From Hymenolepis diminuta (Eukaryota; Platyhelminthes; Cestoda; Cyclophyllidea; Hymenolepididae), in contig CAADRB010000017.1 of assembly GCA_900708905.1 (NCBI GenBank), forward strand, positions 1,336,866 to 1,400,865: a DNA stretch of 64,000 bases, in the 5' to 3' direction. Shown here one piece after another: positions 25,000-38,500 of this stretch. Both the position numbers and the translations under genes were made by a program. Each line of letters starts with the position of its first letter. The first letter of the stretch is position 1. The notes under the pieces are model-generated. The model was not told the DNA's origin. It made no database searches and was given only the letters and a program-made list of their open reading frames with translations.

Positions 25000-27590
25000 T
25001 TATGCTTATTGTGCTACAATTTAAAGAATATGCCTGGTTAGAGATCATAAATGAACTCAGGAATATTTTTAATGACATCTTCAGCAGCTACAGGTTCGAG
25101 AATTTCAATAGATGCAAAAAGGTTTAATAGAATAAGATGAAGGAACAGAGAACATTGATGTAATAGAAGCATCCACATATCTAGAATCTACAAATTTAGC
25201 CGAAAGAGCATTGATTTTTACAGGCAGACTGTTAGGCATCTCTAATAACTGGGAAAAATTCACTGGAGACTTGTAGAACCTTTTGTTTCGACATTGTAGA
25301 AAATGTTAGAGAATTTAATTATTGATGCTCACACAAATCCCCCGATTAAAAAGTTAAATAACTTTATTTTGCCTTGTCTGCAAGACGTTTTGTACTGTAT
25401 CCATAACAGGGCCAAATTTGCTGTGATGCTTTAGTCGATAAACCAGATAATTCAAACAGGTTCAAAGTTATGCGCCAGTACAAAAATGATCGATTTCTAC
25501 TTTTCGTTTTATATTCAACAAATAAATTGTCTTTTTATGCGAATGTCACTTGAACTAATAAAAAAATGTGATGGTCTATGCTCATAAATTTTTATATTAA
25601 CCAGCTTTAATTACATGTGTAATGTAATTTTACTTATCGCAGGATATAAAATATTACCTACTTAAGGACTGTCTTTAAAGTGAATATGTAAACTCTGCTA
25701 TCATCGTCAAAATTCGCAATAGTCTTACTTTAAGAAGTGGACTTAACAGTTACAACAAGCTGAATATTTACGTGCCCCGGAAAGAAGCAGAGAGTTGGTT
25801 TTGGTACATAACACACTGATTGTAGATTTGTCCTATTTCAAATATTACCAATGTTTTAAAATAATTCGGAATAATGAATAAAGTTTGTTATCTAAATTTC
25901 TGCAAATTCATTCTTAGAAAAGTGCCCGTTTGATTAATTATACATTTATTTATGATATGAGGTAAGAGCAGATGATTATAAGTTATGTATATTCAATGTC
26001 AACGGTACGTCTCCAATACAGAATACACATATATATTCTGTTCTCTTCATTCAAAATAGATCAGATTGTGCATATATTTAATAATCAGTTTTAAAATTTA
26101 TTACAGCAAATAATATTCGCATGTTCGTTCAAAAGTTGAACTTTTCCATGTTCTGGTCTTCAATAAGTACGAATAAAGGATGAAAGGCTATTCATACTCG
26201 TCAGTTGAATGAAAACGCGCGTGAGGACATAATTGTATGTGTGCTCTAAATGAACGGGACGGTCGTAGGAAAATGGAGGGATAGTATAGACAGGACTGGT
26301 TACGAAACGTCACCGAGTCAGCTTTGCCTCTGCAACTGTTATCCGAGGTACACTTAATCAGCTTTTCCGATCGATAAGAGTAGGCCACTTGAAGACACAC
26401 AATGTTTATCGGTAGAGAGCCTGAGGTCACAAGGTTAACAATTTCACACATCACTATGAGGGCTAGATAATTAAATTTTAGTGATTGGCGATGACGTAGG
26501 ACAGAAATTTCGCAGGCGTGGGGGAATTCATCCTTCAAAGGGGACAACTTACACACTTTCGCTTATATTTGCTAGATTTTAATAATGTTAAAATAGATAT
26601 TTCATGACAGATTGCGCGCGCAAAAATCGAACGATGACATTATATTGGTTGTGAACACGAAGACCACCTCCTGACCTAGAGGTCATTTTGGCATAGGAAA
26701 GAGAGTACTTAGAAATTTTATTGACAAAAAAGCTGGTGAAAAGTAGCAATTGTTTTAATTTTCAGATAATTTGAAAATTATTTTCATAAGGAGCATCTAT
26801 TAATGCCGTACTTTAGAGTATCACGATGATTGCTTACAGAATTAACATAAGGCTATCGTGCACACTAAAATATTCCTGATTTGATGTCATGATTGGTTTT
26901 ATCTTGTATAAATTTTGTAAATTTGTTTGCAAATATTTTGAGATATATAAACGCAATCTTTAAACTTATCTAAGTATTTTTACGGCAAGATTTACAAAAA
27001 CTAAACTTCATTTTGAAATCAGATAATGTGCCGTTTTTCCTAATTTTTTGAGTCACTGTGTCCATCTAATTTCGCAAAAAGAAAGGTATCACCTTGTTCT
27101 GGATGACTACGTTGATTAACATTCGTCTTCGTATATTTTAATGCCTTAAATCCGGTAAATAGTTGAAACAGGCGAAAAGCATTTATTTGTCTTATGGACA
27201 ACTTTAAATAACAGAACACATTCCACGAAAAATTTCGCCACAGCTGAATTTCGTTGTATAAAAACGCTAGTTTGGGATCATAAAATGAAAGGGGAGAACA
27301 TTTTTCTGAGAGGATTATATGACAGTTGGCAAGGCTTTTAACTGATTCCGCACGAATGGATAAACGCGGAAGCGGTCTTGTTCTATAAATTGAAAGGAGA
27401 AATGATGCAGCTAATTTGTATTAGAAAAATATCTATCCAGATTAAGATATGTAAGCTGTATACGTCAGTGACTGATAGCAAATTGCAGTCGAACTTAACA
27501 AAATGGCCTGATTATTCACAATGTGGCTTCTGTAAAAGGAGTGTTAGCTGGTCCAGCAAATTTAAGCAGTTAAAAACATGTACGGGATAG
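25000..27590. other. intergenic, nothing recognised
   Basis: A 122-codon minus frame (26556-26188) is the longest open stretch. It has no recognisable motif, no splice context and an irregular composition, so it is not called as a gene. Confidence 0.4.
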
Positions 27591-28659
27591 TTTTAATCAG
27601 TAGGTTCCTCAAGTACCTGAAGATGGCAATTAATAATCTTTTGCCTGAACGATAAAGCAGCATCTGATTGACTTGAAGAGCTACTGAAACATTGTGCACA
27701 ATGCGATAAGCTATCTTTTAATACTGATAGGCAGGCTTCAAGGCTCTTCAAACACATTTTAGATGCTGCGAAAAGTCTACCAGGTTTCAAGTAGTGCCTT
27801 TGTTCCTCAACCTAGGGCTCTGACTTACATCAGCTTGAATTGACTTTGCAGGAATCAGGCATGGAAGTGGTTTAAACCCTTCTGTATAGTGCGCATGTAA
27901 ACAGCCAGTTCATCACAAATTATAGTTTTAGGGCCCCAAAGGAGTTATTCCATAAATGCATACGATGTCTAGGTAACTGTAATATGTGGGTAAAAATTGA
28001 TAGAACGGTTAGGATATATGCAGCTAGCCTGCATATGTAAAATAGATTTTGCTGACTGGAACAGCAAAGTTCAGAAGAATACTTCTTTAAATATCAACGT
28101 TCAAGTATCAATGGAAATGTTGATTGAAACGAGACAGTTGATGCTAAATGTATCTGAACGTTCGCTAAAAAGGAAAGTAATGCTCTAGACTTATCGGCAG
28201 GACTTTGTTTAAATTTTAATAAATATAGGAGGGATTGAGACTATTCAAATTGGAATTTCATTCTTAATGTTAAAATCAAATTTACTGAAAGCTTCTTCCA
28301 AAAAACGCTTGAAAAGCAGAGGCAATTTTTACTTGGACAACTAAATAGAGTAAAAATCTTTCCAAAAACAATTTTTCCAAGTCTATTCACACATTAATCA
28401 GTCTATTTCCTATCTGCTTTATTTATACCGATTTGTATGACATTTGCTATCTCGGCCAATAAATAAATATTAATAATAAGTAAATAATGAAATAATAAAT
28501 ATATTTGACAAATATTCACGCTATTAAAACGAAAGAGATAATGTATTACTTTAAAATACATTTGAAATCTTTCTCCTTTTTTAAAGCAAGCAAAATAAGG
28601 ATAAAATCAGAAAAATGGAATATATTTTTGTATTTAAAAATCATTGCAGAATTTCTCTT

Positions 28660-31600
28660 TAATTACAATTTTCGAACACTGCTTTCATTGTGCTAGAACT
28701 CGATGTCTGTTTTCTTCTCTGGAAGAACTGCCTATAATGTCCACAATGTGAGGAAGAAAAGTATATATGATTAGTAAAAATTTGTGTTGTCTTTGTATTT
28801 GTCACATAAGTCCTAGTGATTGTGGAGTTTACGACGCTAACAAGGTTGATTGAATCACGTGTGCTAAAACAGTCTGGAAGGTGTGGTAAGTAACCGGTCG
28901 TGTAGTGAACAAGCGCGAACGTGTGGACAGGGTCCTCTTCAGCCAATTAACAATCAAGATACCTGCAGCCTAACTTGGTTTTTTTAATGACTAAGCTATT
29001 GACAACGACTCAACATCTTTCTTGTTCTTACCACTCTAGGCATAGCCTGACTAATTTTGGGGCAAATTGATAATAGAGGACTCTGCTAGGGGGCTATTCG
29101 GACTGCTTAGGAGGATTACTTAGGTGTAGCAAAAAGACTTATTCTTGTAGCATCCGCCACATGATAATACCATTTATTCAGCTGTCACACTTATTTGCGT
29201 TTCGAGAATATGTTTAATAAAGTTGATTTCTAATTGCCTGATCTCCTCACAACCGCTTTAAAATTTAATCGTCTGTTAAACCGACTTACTAAAACGACAG
29301 CACGAAAAAACCGTATATTTTTACATAATTTTAACAAAAGCATGTTATTATAAAAAATCATAAATGAAGTACACTGAATGCGAACCATTTAGTAAGTCTG
29401 ATCATGGACAAGCATTACTGTTACGGTAACACCGAGTTAAATGACACTGTTAAAGCAAACTCTATAATCAGATTTTATAAACGCGTATTTAAATATTAAC
29501 TACTTAAATTTCATAATAAATTGTTTTTATTCAAATATGAAAAACAAAATAATGTTTCAAATGCTGAGATAAATGAAATTACAATCGCACACACTGGGAA
29601 CGGTTGATGAATGCGTATACTCTTCATACGCCGTGTGAAATTGGTTTTCGGAGAGATATCTTTCTGCAGGAGTAAATGTATATAATAGACAAAAGAAAGT
29701 ATTATGTTTAGAGTTCACCGTTTATGTAATGACCAGATCATTTCCACAGAATTGCCAAGAGAGCAGCTGACTATCTTGAGTGCTCTCACACTGTCTACGT
29801 CAATGCAATTTTTTAGCCGTCAAAAATCAGGAAGAACACTAGAATGTTCATAGAGTGCCTTAAGGTTTTAAAAAAGGAATATTTGATTTTTAAAAATTGT
29901 CCCGAAACTTAAGAATTGCCTACTTTATGAATAAGTTTCTTAGAGATAATATAATTAATCAAACTTTGGAACAGAATCCTACCGCGCGGGATGGTACCTT
30001 TCCGGTGAATTATGGGTCGTGTTTGTTGTTACTTTTCCAAATTTGTCAATGGAAGTATTCTTAGTTTCGGAATTTCGATTCAAATAATTTTGATCAATCG
30101 CAATTATTTCTAGGCTTTCTTGTGCGATATTCACCATAAATTCATCTGAAAATTCCCCTTCTCCCTGGAGATTGTCTTCAATATATGAATTGCTCTTCAA
30201 GATAAATGCTAAAATAATGTTAAAATTTGCAAATATGAAAGTTATTTGAAGTCATTACCAAAATTTTTGGCTACAAATGTACTCGAGAAAACGTACGATT
30301 TACTAAGACGGATATTACGAGCTAATAATCAAACGTGGATAACTCCAAAACTTTACAAGCTCTCTGTTGATATGAATTCTCTTGCTTAACATATTCCGGA
30401 CAACTTATTTCAAAATTAGTACTCCTAAGGGACTTCAAGTTGGCAAAAGCCAATTGGAATGTTCTAAAAATTCTGAACAAATTGGACTGCAATCTGCAAT
30501 ACTCAAATGGAGTGGACCTTCATTTGATAAATTCTACTAAGATACTTAAGGTAAGGTAACGTACTTACTTTATGATAGATTACGCTACCTCAATCCTGAG
30601 CGGATGCTGAAGCAGTCAGTGTATAATCAAGTGAAGGAGTTAGAACAGATCCTCCCACCCACAGAACTATCTTTGTTCTAGATAAAGCTGTATAATTCTT
30701 GCATCAATTGTCATGTGAAAGACTGAAATCCCATATTGAAATGTCGCTTATCAAACCCCTCCCCCTCCCCCTCGCAATACAGATTTAGAGCTGGATTAAC
30801 GGACTATTCTTGCTGTAAGAGCAGGAATGCAAGAACCCAACGATTTCAGCTAAGGAATGGTTCACATCCTTTGTTTCTCTTCCAATTTTTGCAATAGTTT
30901 CTTATCTGAATGCATATAAGCTACCCTGAAATACAGTCAGCTGCGTTGGACAATTCCATAATATCTCGAAAGCTCCATCAAAACCTATACTGAAATGTCA
31001 ACCGCAGAGAAGCATCAGACAAGAATCCGAAGAAATCCTACTGCTCTTCAACCTACCATTTTAGTTACTATTAGATGAAGCATATGCAATTGGGAGGATT
31101 CAAAGGAGAGATCATTGAGTTCTTCAGGATTGGAAAGGTGGCTGAGGTATCTTGAATGTGCAGATGATTTAAGTCTTATTACTCCATTAATTGAGTAAGC
31201 TGAAAAGCTCATTTAGAGACTTACAGTTGCCGATAACAAATACTAAATGGATATGGCATATGATAAGACATTCGGGATGTTTTTCGGTGCCGATGTGAAT
31301 TAGCTATCTTTTCAAATAAATCATTGAATAAGTCTATTCATTCACCTTAGCTAACAAGAGAATGAAAAATATCTAGCCGATAAATACCACAAAAACTAAA
31401 AGAGGACTAGTTAAGCTAGGATATATCCCAAGTTAAAAACTATCGATTAAGAGGACGACAACGAAATCACCACTTGAGACCTTGATGTTGCCTATGAAGG
31501 GCATGATAATGAAAATGATAATTGATTAGTCAGAAGGAACCTCGTCTTGAAATAGTAGTTAACTTGATTAATTCGGCGCTCAGATGAAGTGGGGATCTTC

Positions 31601-32360
31601 AACTTCAGTGATTCACACTTTTGTCACCTACTCCACAATTATCTCTTATTGTTAGAAGAAATGATAATCATTTTCCCCCGCTCCCAATACTTCTTCATTG
31701 AATTGAATCTCTAAAAGTCTTATTTAAGTTTGTTATTTATTTTCAGGAGAAACTTACGAAAAAATATTCCAAAATAATCCTAAATAAATCGTATCTCTGC
31801 TGGGCTTTTATAAAAGAATTGTCTTTAAAATTTTTTTAAAAACATACCTACTGTTAAGAAAGATAATTGTTGTTTATATTTTCCGGCAAAAATTATATTT
31901 CATTTCCATTAAATGTAATATGGGTGTCCGTAAATTCTCCATTTGTAGTTAAATAATCTCTCTGAGTTCCACGTAGCGTAAGAAAATTACGCACGATTTC
32001 CTCAATTATTTCATCTAAATATCGAAAGTGTTTTATTAATTTAGGTCAATGTTAAAATGTTATAAACGAAATCATAATTGTCTCGATGTTATTCGATAAA
32101 ATTTATGTCCTCAAATGTTGCATAGGTGGGAGATTTCCATCAAAACTCGAATTACATGTATCATCGGAGGCTACATTTGCATTAAAAGAGAGAAATTCAT
32201 GTGTCAGACAGAAAGAAAATCAATACTTACATTATAAGAGGTTTAGAGCACTTTCTGCTAATGGATCATTTAAAGCATCTGTTTGACCTTAATAACCCCA
32301 TTTTGGTGCCCATGCCGATTCGTCATCTGAGGATACATCAGCGTTATTTCTATCACTCAT
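28660..32360 (-). pseudogene. dead paralogue of the 14-finger zinc-finger gene (copy A)
   Basis: Exon 1 is preserved from the ATG at 32360 (MSDRNNADVSSDDESAW, matching copy B at most positions) but has an in-frame TAA at codon 24 (32291-32289). Exon 2 (after TGCAAATGTAG near 32175) and exon 3 (after GATATTTAG near 32010, NEIIEEIVRNFL identical to copy B) end in premature stops. An exon 5 homologue is readable at 30205-29985 and a shattered exon 6 at about 29830-29600. No finger array follows; between 29590 and 28660 only a degenerate HCGHY stretch remains. The acceptor CTTACAG sits immediately before its ATG. Confidence 0.7.
30290..31520 (+). mobile_element. decayed non-LTR retrotransposon, copy 2, inside copy A
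   Basis: Similar to 21740-22960. It retains a recognisable catalytic box (LEC followed by ADDLSLIT near 31155-31180) and the downstream block ending AYDKTFGMFF near 31260-31285, as in LINE reverse transcriptases. It lies between the exon 5 and exon 3 homologues of the dead zinc-finger gene. A short remnant of the same element at the corresponding place in copy B shows that insertion preceded the duplication. Confidence 0.7.
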
Positions 32361-32423
32361 CTGTAAGGTCAATTTTTATTTACCAGCTTGAAATATTGCA
32401 GAACCGCTTTTCAGAAAGATGAA

Positions 32424-32444
32424 AATATATATATATATATATAT
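32424..32444. repeat. (AT)n microsatellite
   Basis: About ten AT dinucleotides just upstream of the copy A first exon. Confidence 0.85.
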
Positions 32445-32449
32445 TTTAT

Positions 32450-33950
32450 TTTCAAAATAAAAAATTATCGATCCACTAGTAATTGCGAAATATTTTTATA
32501 AATATACTTTTTCATGTTGCATTCTCTCCCACATTTTTTAACATGACGTAATTTATGCAAGTACGACGGAAGGTACTCTCGGCCACATATTGCCTTTTCT
32601 TTAAGTGAATCCAATTACTTTCTCTCATAATGCATGTGTTGATATGTCGCACTAAGAGGTTGGAGTTAAGATAGTAACTAGCAGTTCACAGCTAACAAGT
32701 AACAACAGCAATAACTGTTACCAATTCTTAGCTGTTTGAGTAATAGCTAAGAACAATTGTAAAGCAAAGCACTAAGAGTTGACTAGGTCAAAAATGTACT
32801 CAAGCGAACCACAACGAGTTTGAAACGAGTAAGAGAGAGGGAGGAGCATGCTAAGGAAGAGAGGAGATGAGCAGGAAGCGTAGGAGCCGGTAACTGACAA
32901 GTGTGCATTGTTATTGCGTGGAAAGCAAAGATAGCTTTATATGAGTCGCTTGGGTAAGAACGCGTGAGAACATGAACTCAAATATGCTTTTAGGTGAAGC
33001 GAGGCGGTTATAGAAAAAAGGGGAAAAATCGACGGACGCGTTTGGACATGGCAGATAGGGGTTATGTATCATAGGGGCATAAAAGACGTCACTCCAATTT
33101 CGTGTGCGGAAAACCGAGGTATTGTCATTAGAAAAAGTGAATAAAAAATAAATCTGGAAATGCACAGAGAGTTATCCTTCAAGGTGATCCCGGTGTACAA
33201 TCATCCTCCCCTTTTCGACAACACGATAGGGGTTAATTAAAGCATTATTATCTTTCCTCCGATTGCATCAAAGCCTTAAGCTACTGCCTCCTCATTTGAT
33301 CTCATAAGTTGCATTATCTCATCGGCTCTACGGCAACCTCGATCTAAAGGCAAATTCAAGATGAAAAGGTACATTTTATAACCGAGAATTCATGGTGCTC
33401 GTTTACAACAAGCATCTCCTTTCTTTGCACTTCTTCATTATTGTTATAGACACAAAATTAGTTCTGTTTTATGCTTCTCAACAAAGTGTATATTTCTCTT
33501 GCCTATATTTTCTATTTCTTAGAGACGTTACACAGAGTTTTTTAAATGTGATAAAATCGGCTCATTCGGTTTATTGGCTTTGATCTCGCTCACTGTTTTT
33601 ACTATTTGTACTCTATCTCAAAATCGTTCTGCCTTAACTGTGCATCATCTGTATTACATTCTATTTTAATTTTAAGCAATTTTTGCGTCTGATATAATTT
33701 TTTTAATAACTCGATTTCTAGAAGACATATAATAATTTTCCATCACTTAGCTACATGCATCAGTTGCTGGCGGTGAATTGAAGTCACACCCAAAATAGGG
33801 TCATCTAGACCATATAGGACCTTTTTAAACGAATATTAATAGGTTAAAAGATTTAAGTTTTCTAACACTCATGCAAAATGCTATCTTTAACCTTTTTCAT
33901 GAACAATGATACAACATCTAATTGGATATGAGGGGCTTCTGCAACATTAT
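32450..33950. other. spacer between duplication copies, nothing recognised
   Basis: Contains a pair of adjacent small inverted repeats at 32699-32759. An 84-codon minus frame (33165-32911) has no recognisable motif. Confidence 0.4.
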
Positions 33951-35555
33951 GTACAGTTTCAAGAGCTAATTTTCTATACAAGCGGGTAGACTTCGAAGTT
34001 CTACAAACGCATTTTTGATGCCTCGAAGAGTCTGACAATGTTCAAATCAAGTCACTGTTCTTCAAATTAGCCCAATATTCTGATATACACAGTCTTAAAC
34101 AGATTCTGTAAGAATCAGACGGGGAAGTCGCTTAGACATTTTCAAATATTATGTATGTCGATGATCTACGCGTGATGAACAGTAGTTTTAGCGTCTACAG
34201 GAGCTGTTAGATAATTGCATTCGAGTTATATGGTAGCTATTATATGCAGATGGCAAGTGATAAAACTCAACGAAACACTACAATTTGAAAGAACACTCAT
34301 TCAAATATCTACATTTTAAATTGCTGTAAAATTTAATCCAAGCGAAAATGATGATCCGTATGCGAAAGTTCCTTGAAAGAGAAAAACATCTTTAGCCCCA
34401 TTGACAGGACCGTTGTTCCTCAGACACAAAGACAAACAAGGACTTCAAATGCTCAAAATTTCTTTACTTAATACTAAGTAAAATGAGAAGAGTTAAAACG
34501 GTCCATATCCAAGTTGCATCCCTAATGTTAACATTTAAAAAATGGCTTGAAAATAGAGCACCACACTGTATTCGAGTTGCAAAGTAGCGCAGTAATTACC
34601 CCAAAGTCAATGGACCAAATCTATTTACCCTTTCCGTAAATTATCTCCTCTTCGCTACATGTGCGTCGGCAGGACAGATTCGCATATCTATACTACCTCC
34701 GTTTGTAAACGAACATACATTCTATTAAAACAACCAATAAATTCAAGTAGGAATAAGAAAACCGAAGTAAGCTTCTCAGTAAATGAATGATAAGGTGTAA
34801 TTTCAATGCATGCTAGAAAATAGCCTCAATAAATTATTTTTTTTCATTTTGAAGCAAACAGTAAATAAAAGAAGAAATTATAAGAAAATGGCATGTACCC
34901 TTATATTATAAAAAGCACAATAGAATATCACTTCACAGTATTAGTTAAAGCTATCGAGCGCTGCTTTCACCGTGTTCGCATGCAAAGTCAATTTTCTTCT
35001 CTGGAAGTATCAGTCCTAGTGTCCACGATGCGAGTAAGGCAAGGATTCAAATGTATATCCGTTTATCTGTTTGTGATCCTAAACTTTGTTCATTAAATTT
35101 AAACTCTAATTGGTAGTTTTACTTTAAATTTACTTATAAACTCATTATCACTCTAACAATTAATCTGTAATGACGTAGTTTTTACAAACACTTGTGATGT
35201 TAAAAATTTCAAACAGAGTCCGCTGAATATGTAAAATTTCGTTTGTCAGCTGCAGGCGAAATTTTGAATACCGGTTTTGTCCTATTTTGCTATGGGTTTT
35301 CAAAATATAATGATTGAAAAATACGTCAATAATTTGTATTTAGACATATTATAACTTATATTGGGTAAAATAATGATTTTTGGATTCTTATATGCAATCG
35401 AAGCGAAAGCTAAATTGTTTTAGCAATTACTCAGGCATACCAAACTTGTGACTGATATTGAAATTTCAACTTAGGGATGATGGATTTGCGCAGTTAAAGA
35501 AACAGGGCAGACAACAGAAGGCTTTGCGTGTGTTTCTGTTCAGTGAAATTCCATT

Positions 35556-38500
35556 TCAATGCTTCCGTTGGTGTTTAACCAAATTTGCATTCTGCGAAAA
35601 TCTCCTCCGGCACTTTCCACATTTGAATGGTTTTTCTCCCTTGTGCTTCCGTTGATGTACAGCCAACTGGCATTTCTTTGAAAATTTCTTACCGCATATT
35701 TCACACGTGAATGGTTTTTCTCCAGAATGCGTCCGATGGTGTGCATACAAAGTTGCACTCTGCGAAAATCTCCTACCACACACGTTACAACTAAAAGGTC
35801 GTTCACCGGTATGCGCTCGCTGGTGTGCAGCTAAAGCTCCACTCCGCAAAAAACCCTTTCCACATAAATCACAACTAAAGGATTTTTCACCATTATGTGT
35901 CCGTCGATGTTCAATCAAATACTTGTTCGACCAAAATTTCTTGCCACATACTTCACAACTAAAAGGTTGTTCACCGGTATGCGTCCGTTCGTGTGCAATC
36001 AAAGTTCCACTCTGCGAAGCTTTCTTGCCACATACTTCACGAGTAAAAGCTTGTTCACCGGTATGCGTTCGTTGGTGTGCCGTTAAAGCTCCCTTCTGCG
36101 AAAATCCCTTACCACATACTTCACAACTAAAAGGTTGTTCACCGGTATGCGTCCGTTCGTGTGCAATCAAAGTTCCACTCTGCGAAGCTTTCTTGCCACA
36201 TACTTCACGAGTAAAAGCTTGTTCACCCTTATGCGTCCGTTCGTGTGCAATCAAAGTTCCACTCTGCGGAGCTTTCTTGCCACATACTTCACGAGTAAAA
36301 GGTTGTTCACCCTTATGCGTCCGTTCGTGTGCAATCAAAGTTCCACTCTGCGAAAATCTCTCATTACATACTACACAAATAAAGGGTTTTTCGCCAGTAT
36401 GCGCCCGTTGATGTGCAGTCAAATATTTTTTCAAGCAAAATTTTCTACCACATACTTCACAAGTAAAAGGTTGTTCAGCAGCATGCATCCATTGGTGTGT
36501 AATTAAATACTTGTTCAACGAAAATTTCTTACCACATACTTCACACCTGAATGGTTGTTCAACAGAATGCGTTCGTCGGTGTACAACCAGACACCAATTT
36601 GACGAACATTTCTTGCCACAATTCTCACACTTATAAAGATTTTCTTCATTATGCACCTTTAGGTGGTCCAATGAATTCTCATTCAACGGAAATTTCTTCT
36701 CACATACGTCACCTGTAAAAGTATCCGCCGCTTAAATATAATTAAGAACTCATATAAAGCAATTATGAATTAAATTTCAAATGTAATTACATTCAGACAT
36801 TCCGTGACTGGTAGACGAATGCGTATTCTTCTCATGACAAGCGTGAAAGTTATTTTTGTCGAGAGATCTGTCCGCGGAATTAAACGAGCAGGACGAGTAA
36901 TGGAGTTTACCATTTTTCAAGTCCGCCTGTGTAGATTTATTTATTTGACGATCAGGTAAAGAATTTTCACGGAATCGATTGGAGAGCAGCAGATTACTTC
37001 GATTTTTCTCCTGTTTTCTACATCAAGAGAAGTACACATTATGTTCTTAAATGGAAAACAATTTAATTTTACTTGTCAAAAATTAAGCCAAACATAAAGT
37101 AGAAAAAAAGTGTCATAAGGCTTTAATAAACAGAAAATTACTTTATTTTTGAAAAAAATCTAGAATGAATTTTGGATGTGAATAAGTTAATTAAAATTTC
37201 TTAAAGATAACATATGAAATCAATTGAAATTTGGAATAGAAACATACTGCACAGGAGAGTATTGTTTGGGTAAACCGAGAGTCGTGCTAGCTGACTTTGC
37301 TGAGGATTGCTGAGGATTTTCAGAGTCGCCAACGAAAGTGTCCTTATCCTCCAAATTTCCACTTAGATAATTTTGATTTGCTTCAGTTATTTTCATACTA
37401 TTTTCGGTGACATTCGCTATAAATTTATCTAAAAGTTCTTCTAATTCCTGGAGGTCATTGTCAATACATGGATTGCTTCCCCCGATAGGTGCTAAAATAA
37501 TATTGAAAAATGCAAGTAATAAACCTTGGTCGCTGTCTTATCCATTACTGATAGTCACAAATGTACATTGGAAAACCAACGGTGTACTGTGCCGGATCAA
37601 ACCTGGATAACTTCAAAACTTTGCAGATTTGTTGTTGATCCGAGTTCTAGGCCTCTTTACCCAATTTCCGGATAGTGTAGTTCGAAATTAGTAATAAACA
37701 CCTCGAATTTACCTCGAAGTCAAAATTAAACTCCTAAACTCCTACATAATCTACCAGTGGACGGAAATTTTTATCAAAAAGCGAATCGCGAATGTCGGGA
37801 TGGGCCATATTTGAATCAGAAGGGAGCAGGAAATTGAAGTTAAGTGGAGAATTAAATTAAATCAGATTCCCCATTGTGTAAATTTTTCTGCGCATGTGGC
37901 TAAGTTTTAATCAAACGTTTCTGTTTTAGGAGTTAAATTTTATTCATTCTCTGCTTTAAAACAACTTTCCACATCTGATGAGTTTGATATCTGGATACTT
38001 TGATTTATGCTACATTAACTGCCTAAAATTGGCTGAAATAATCTAGAAATATTTATAGCTAAATTATCATTTCCAGACTCATGAAAATCCGAAATGTTAA
38101 TGAAATAAGTAACTAAATATATCACCAATTTATAAGATTTAACTATTTTAATATTTAATGAAACAATGTTCATTACGGAGGACAAATTTTACTGTATTTG
38201 AACATTGTGAAATGCGTTTGGAGCTAAATTTGGAGGCGTACAACCTGTAAAATATTTTATGGTAATTCATTCACTAAAGCAACTTTGGAATTTCCCTACT
38301 AAACAATCATTAGGACGAGTTTGTTTGCAATGTGACTTACATTCAAAAGTTGTCGAGGTCGTATCCTCTTCATGATTGGCATGAAAATGATCTTGAACCT
38401 GGGATCTGTCTGTGGACCTATAAGAGCAGCTGGGACAATAGAAATAACTATTTGCAGAGTTCGCCACTGTAGAATCATTTAATTGATGGGCAATTAAATT

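Larger units (their letters stand above)
27600..32360 (-). repeat. tandem segmental duplication, left copy (A)
   Basis: Homologous anchors occur in the same order here and at 33950-39290: 27730-27900 with 33980-34140, 28670-28760 with 34950-35040, 29590-29830 with 36790-37020, 29985-30205 with 37250-37490, 31940-32010 with 38830-38900, and 32260-32370 with 39180-39290. The copies are diverged but clearly alignable by eye. Copy A carries 1.2 kb of retroelement and lacks the finger array of copy B. Confidence 0.75.

Noticed and set aside
26188..26556. 122-codon minus frame
   Set aside because: Third longest frame in the window, but no motif, no splice context and no sign of codon bias; not called.
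35984..36350. Evenly spaced near-identical 84-bp repeats, superficially like a CRISPR array or satellite
   Set aside because: The repeats encode finger modules in frame; there are no unique spacers, and the DNA is eukaryotic.
35707..36506. Long plus-strand open frames (up to 234 codons) over 35.7-36.5 kb
   Set aside because: They are antisense shadows of the repeated zinc-finger units; the minus frame has 14 regularly spaced C2H2 units and closes with upstream exons.
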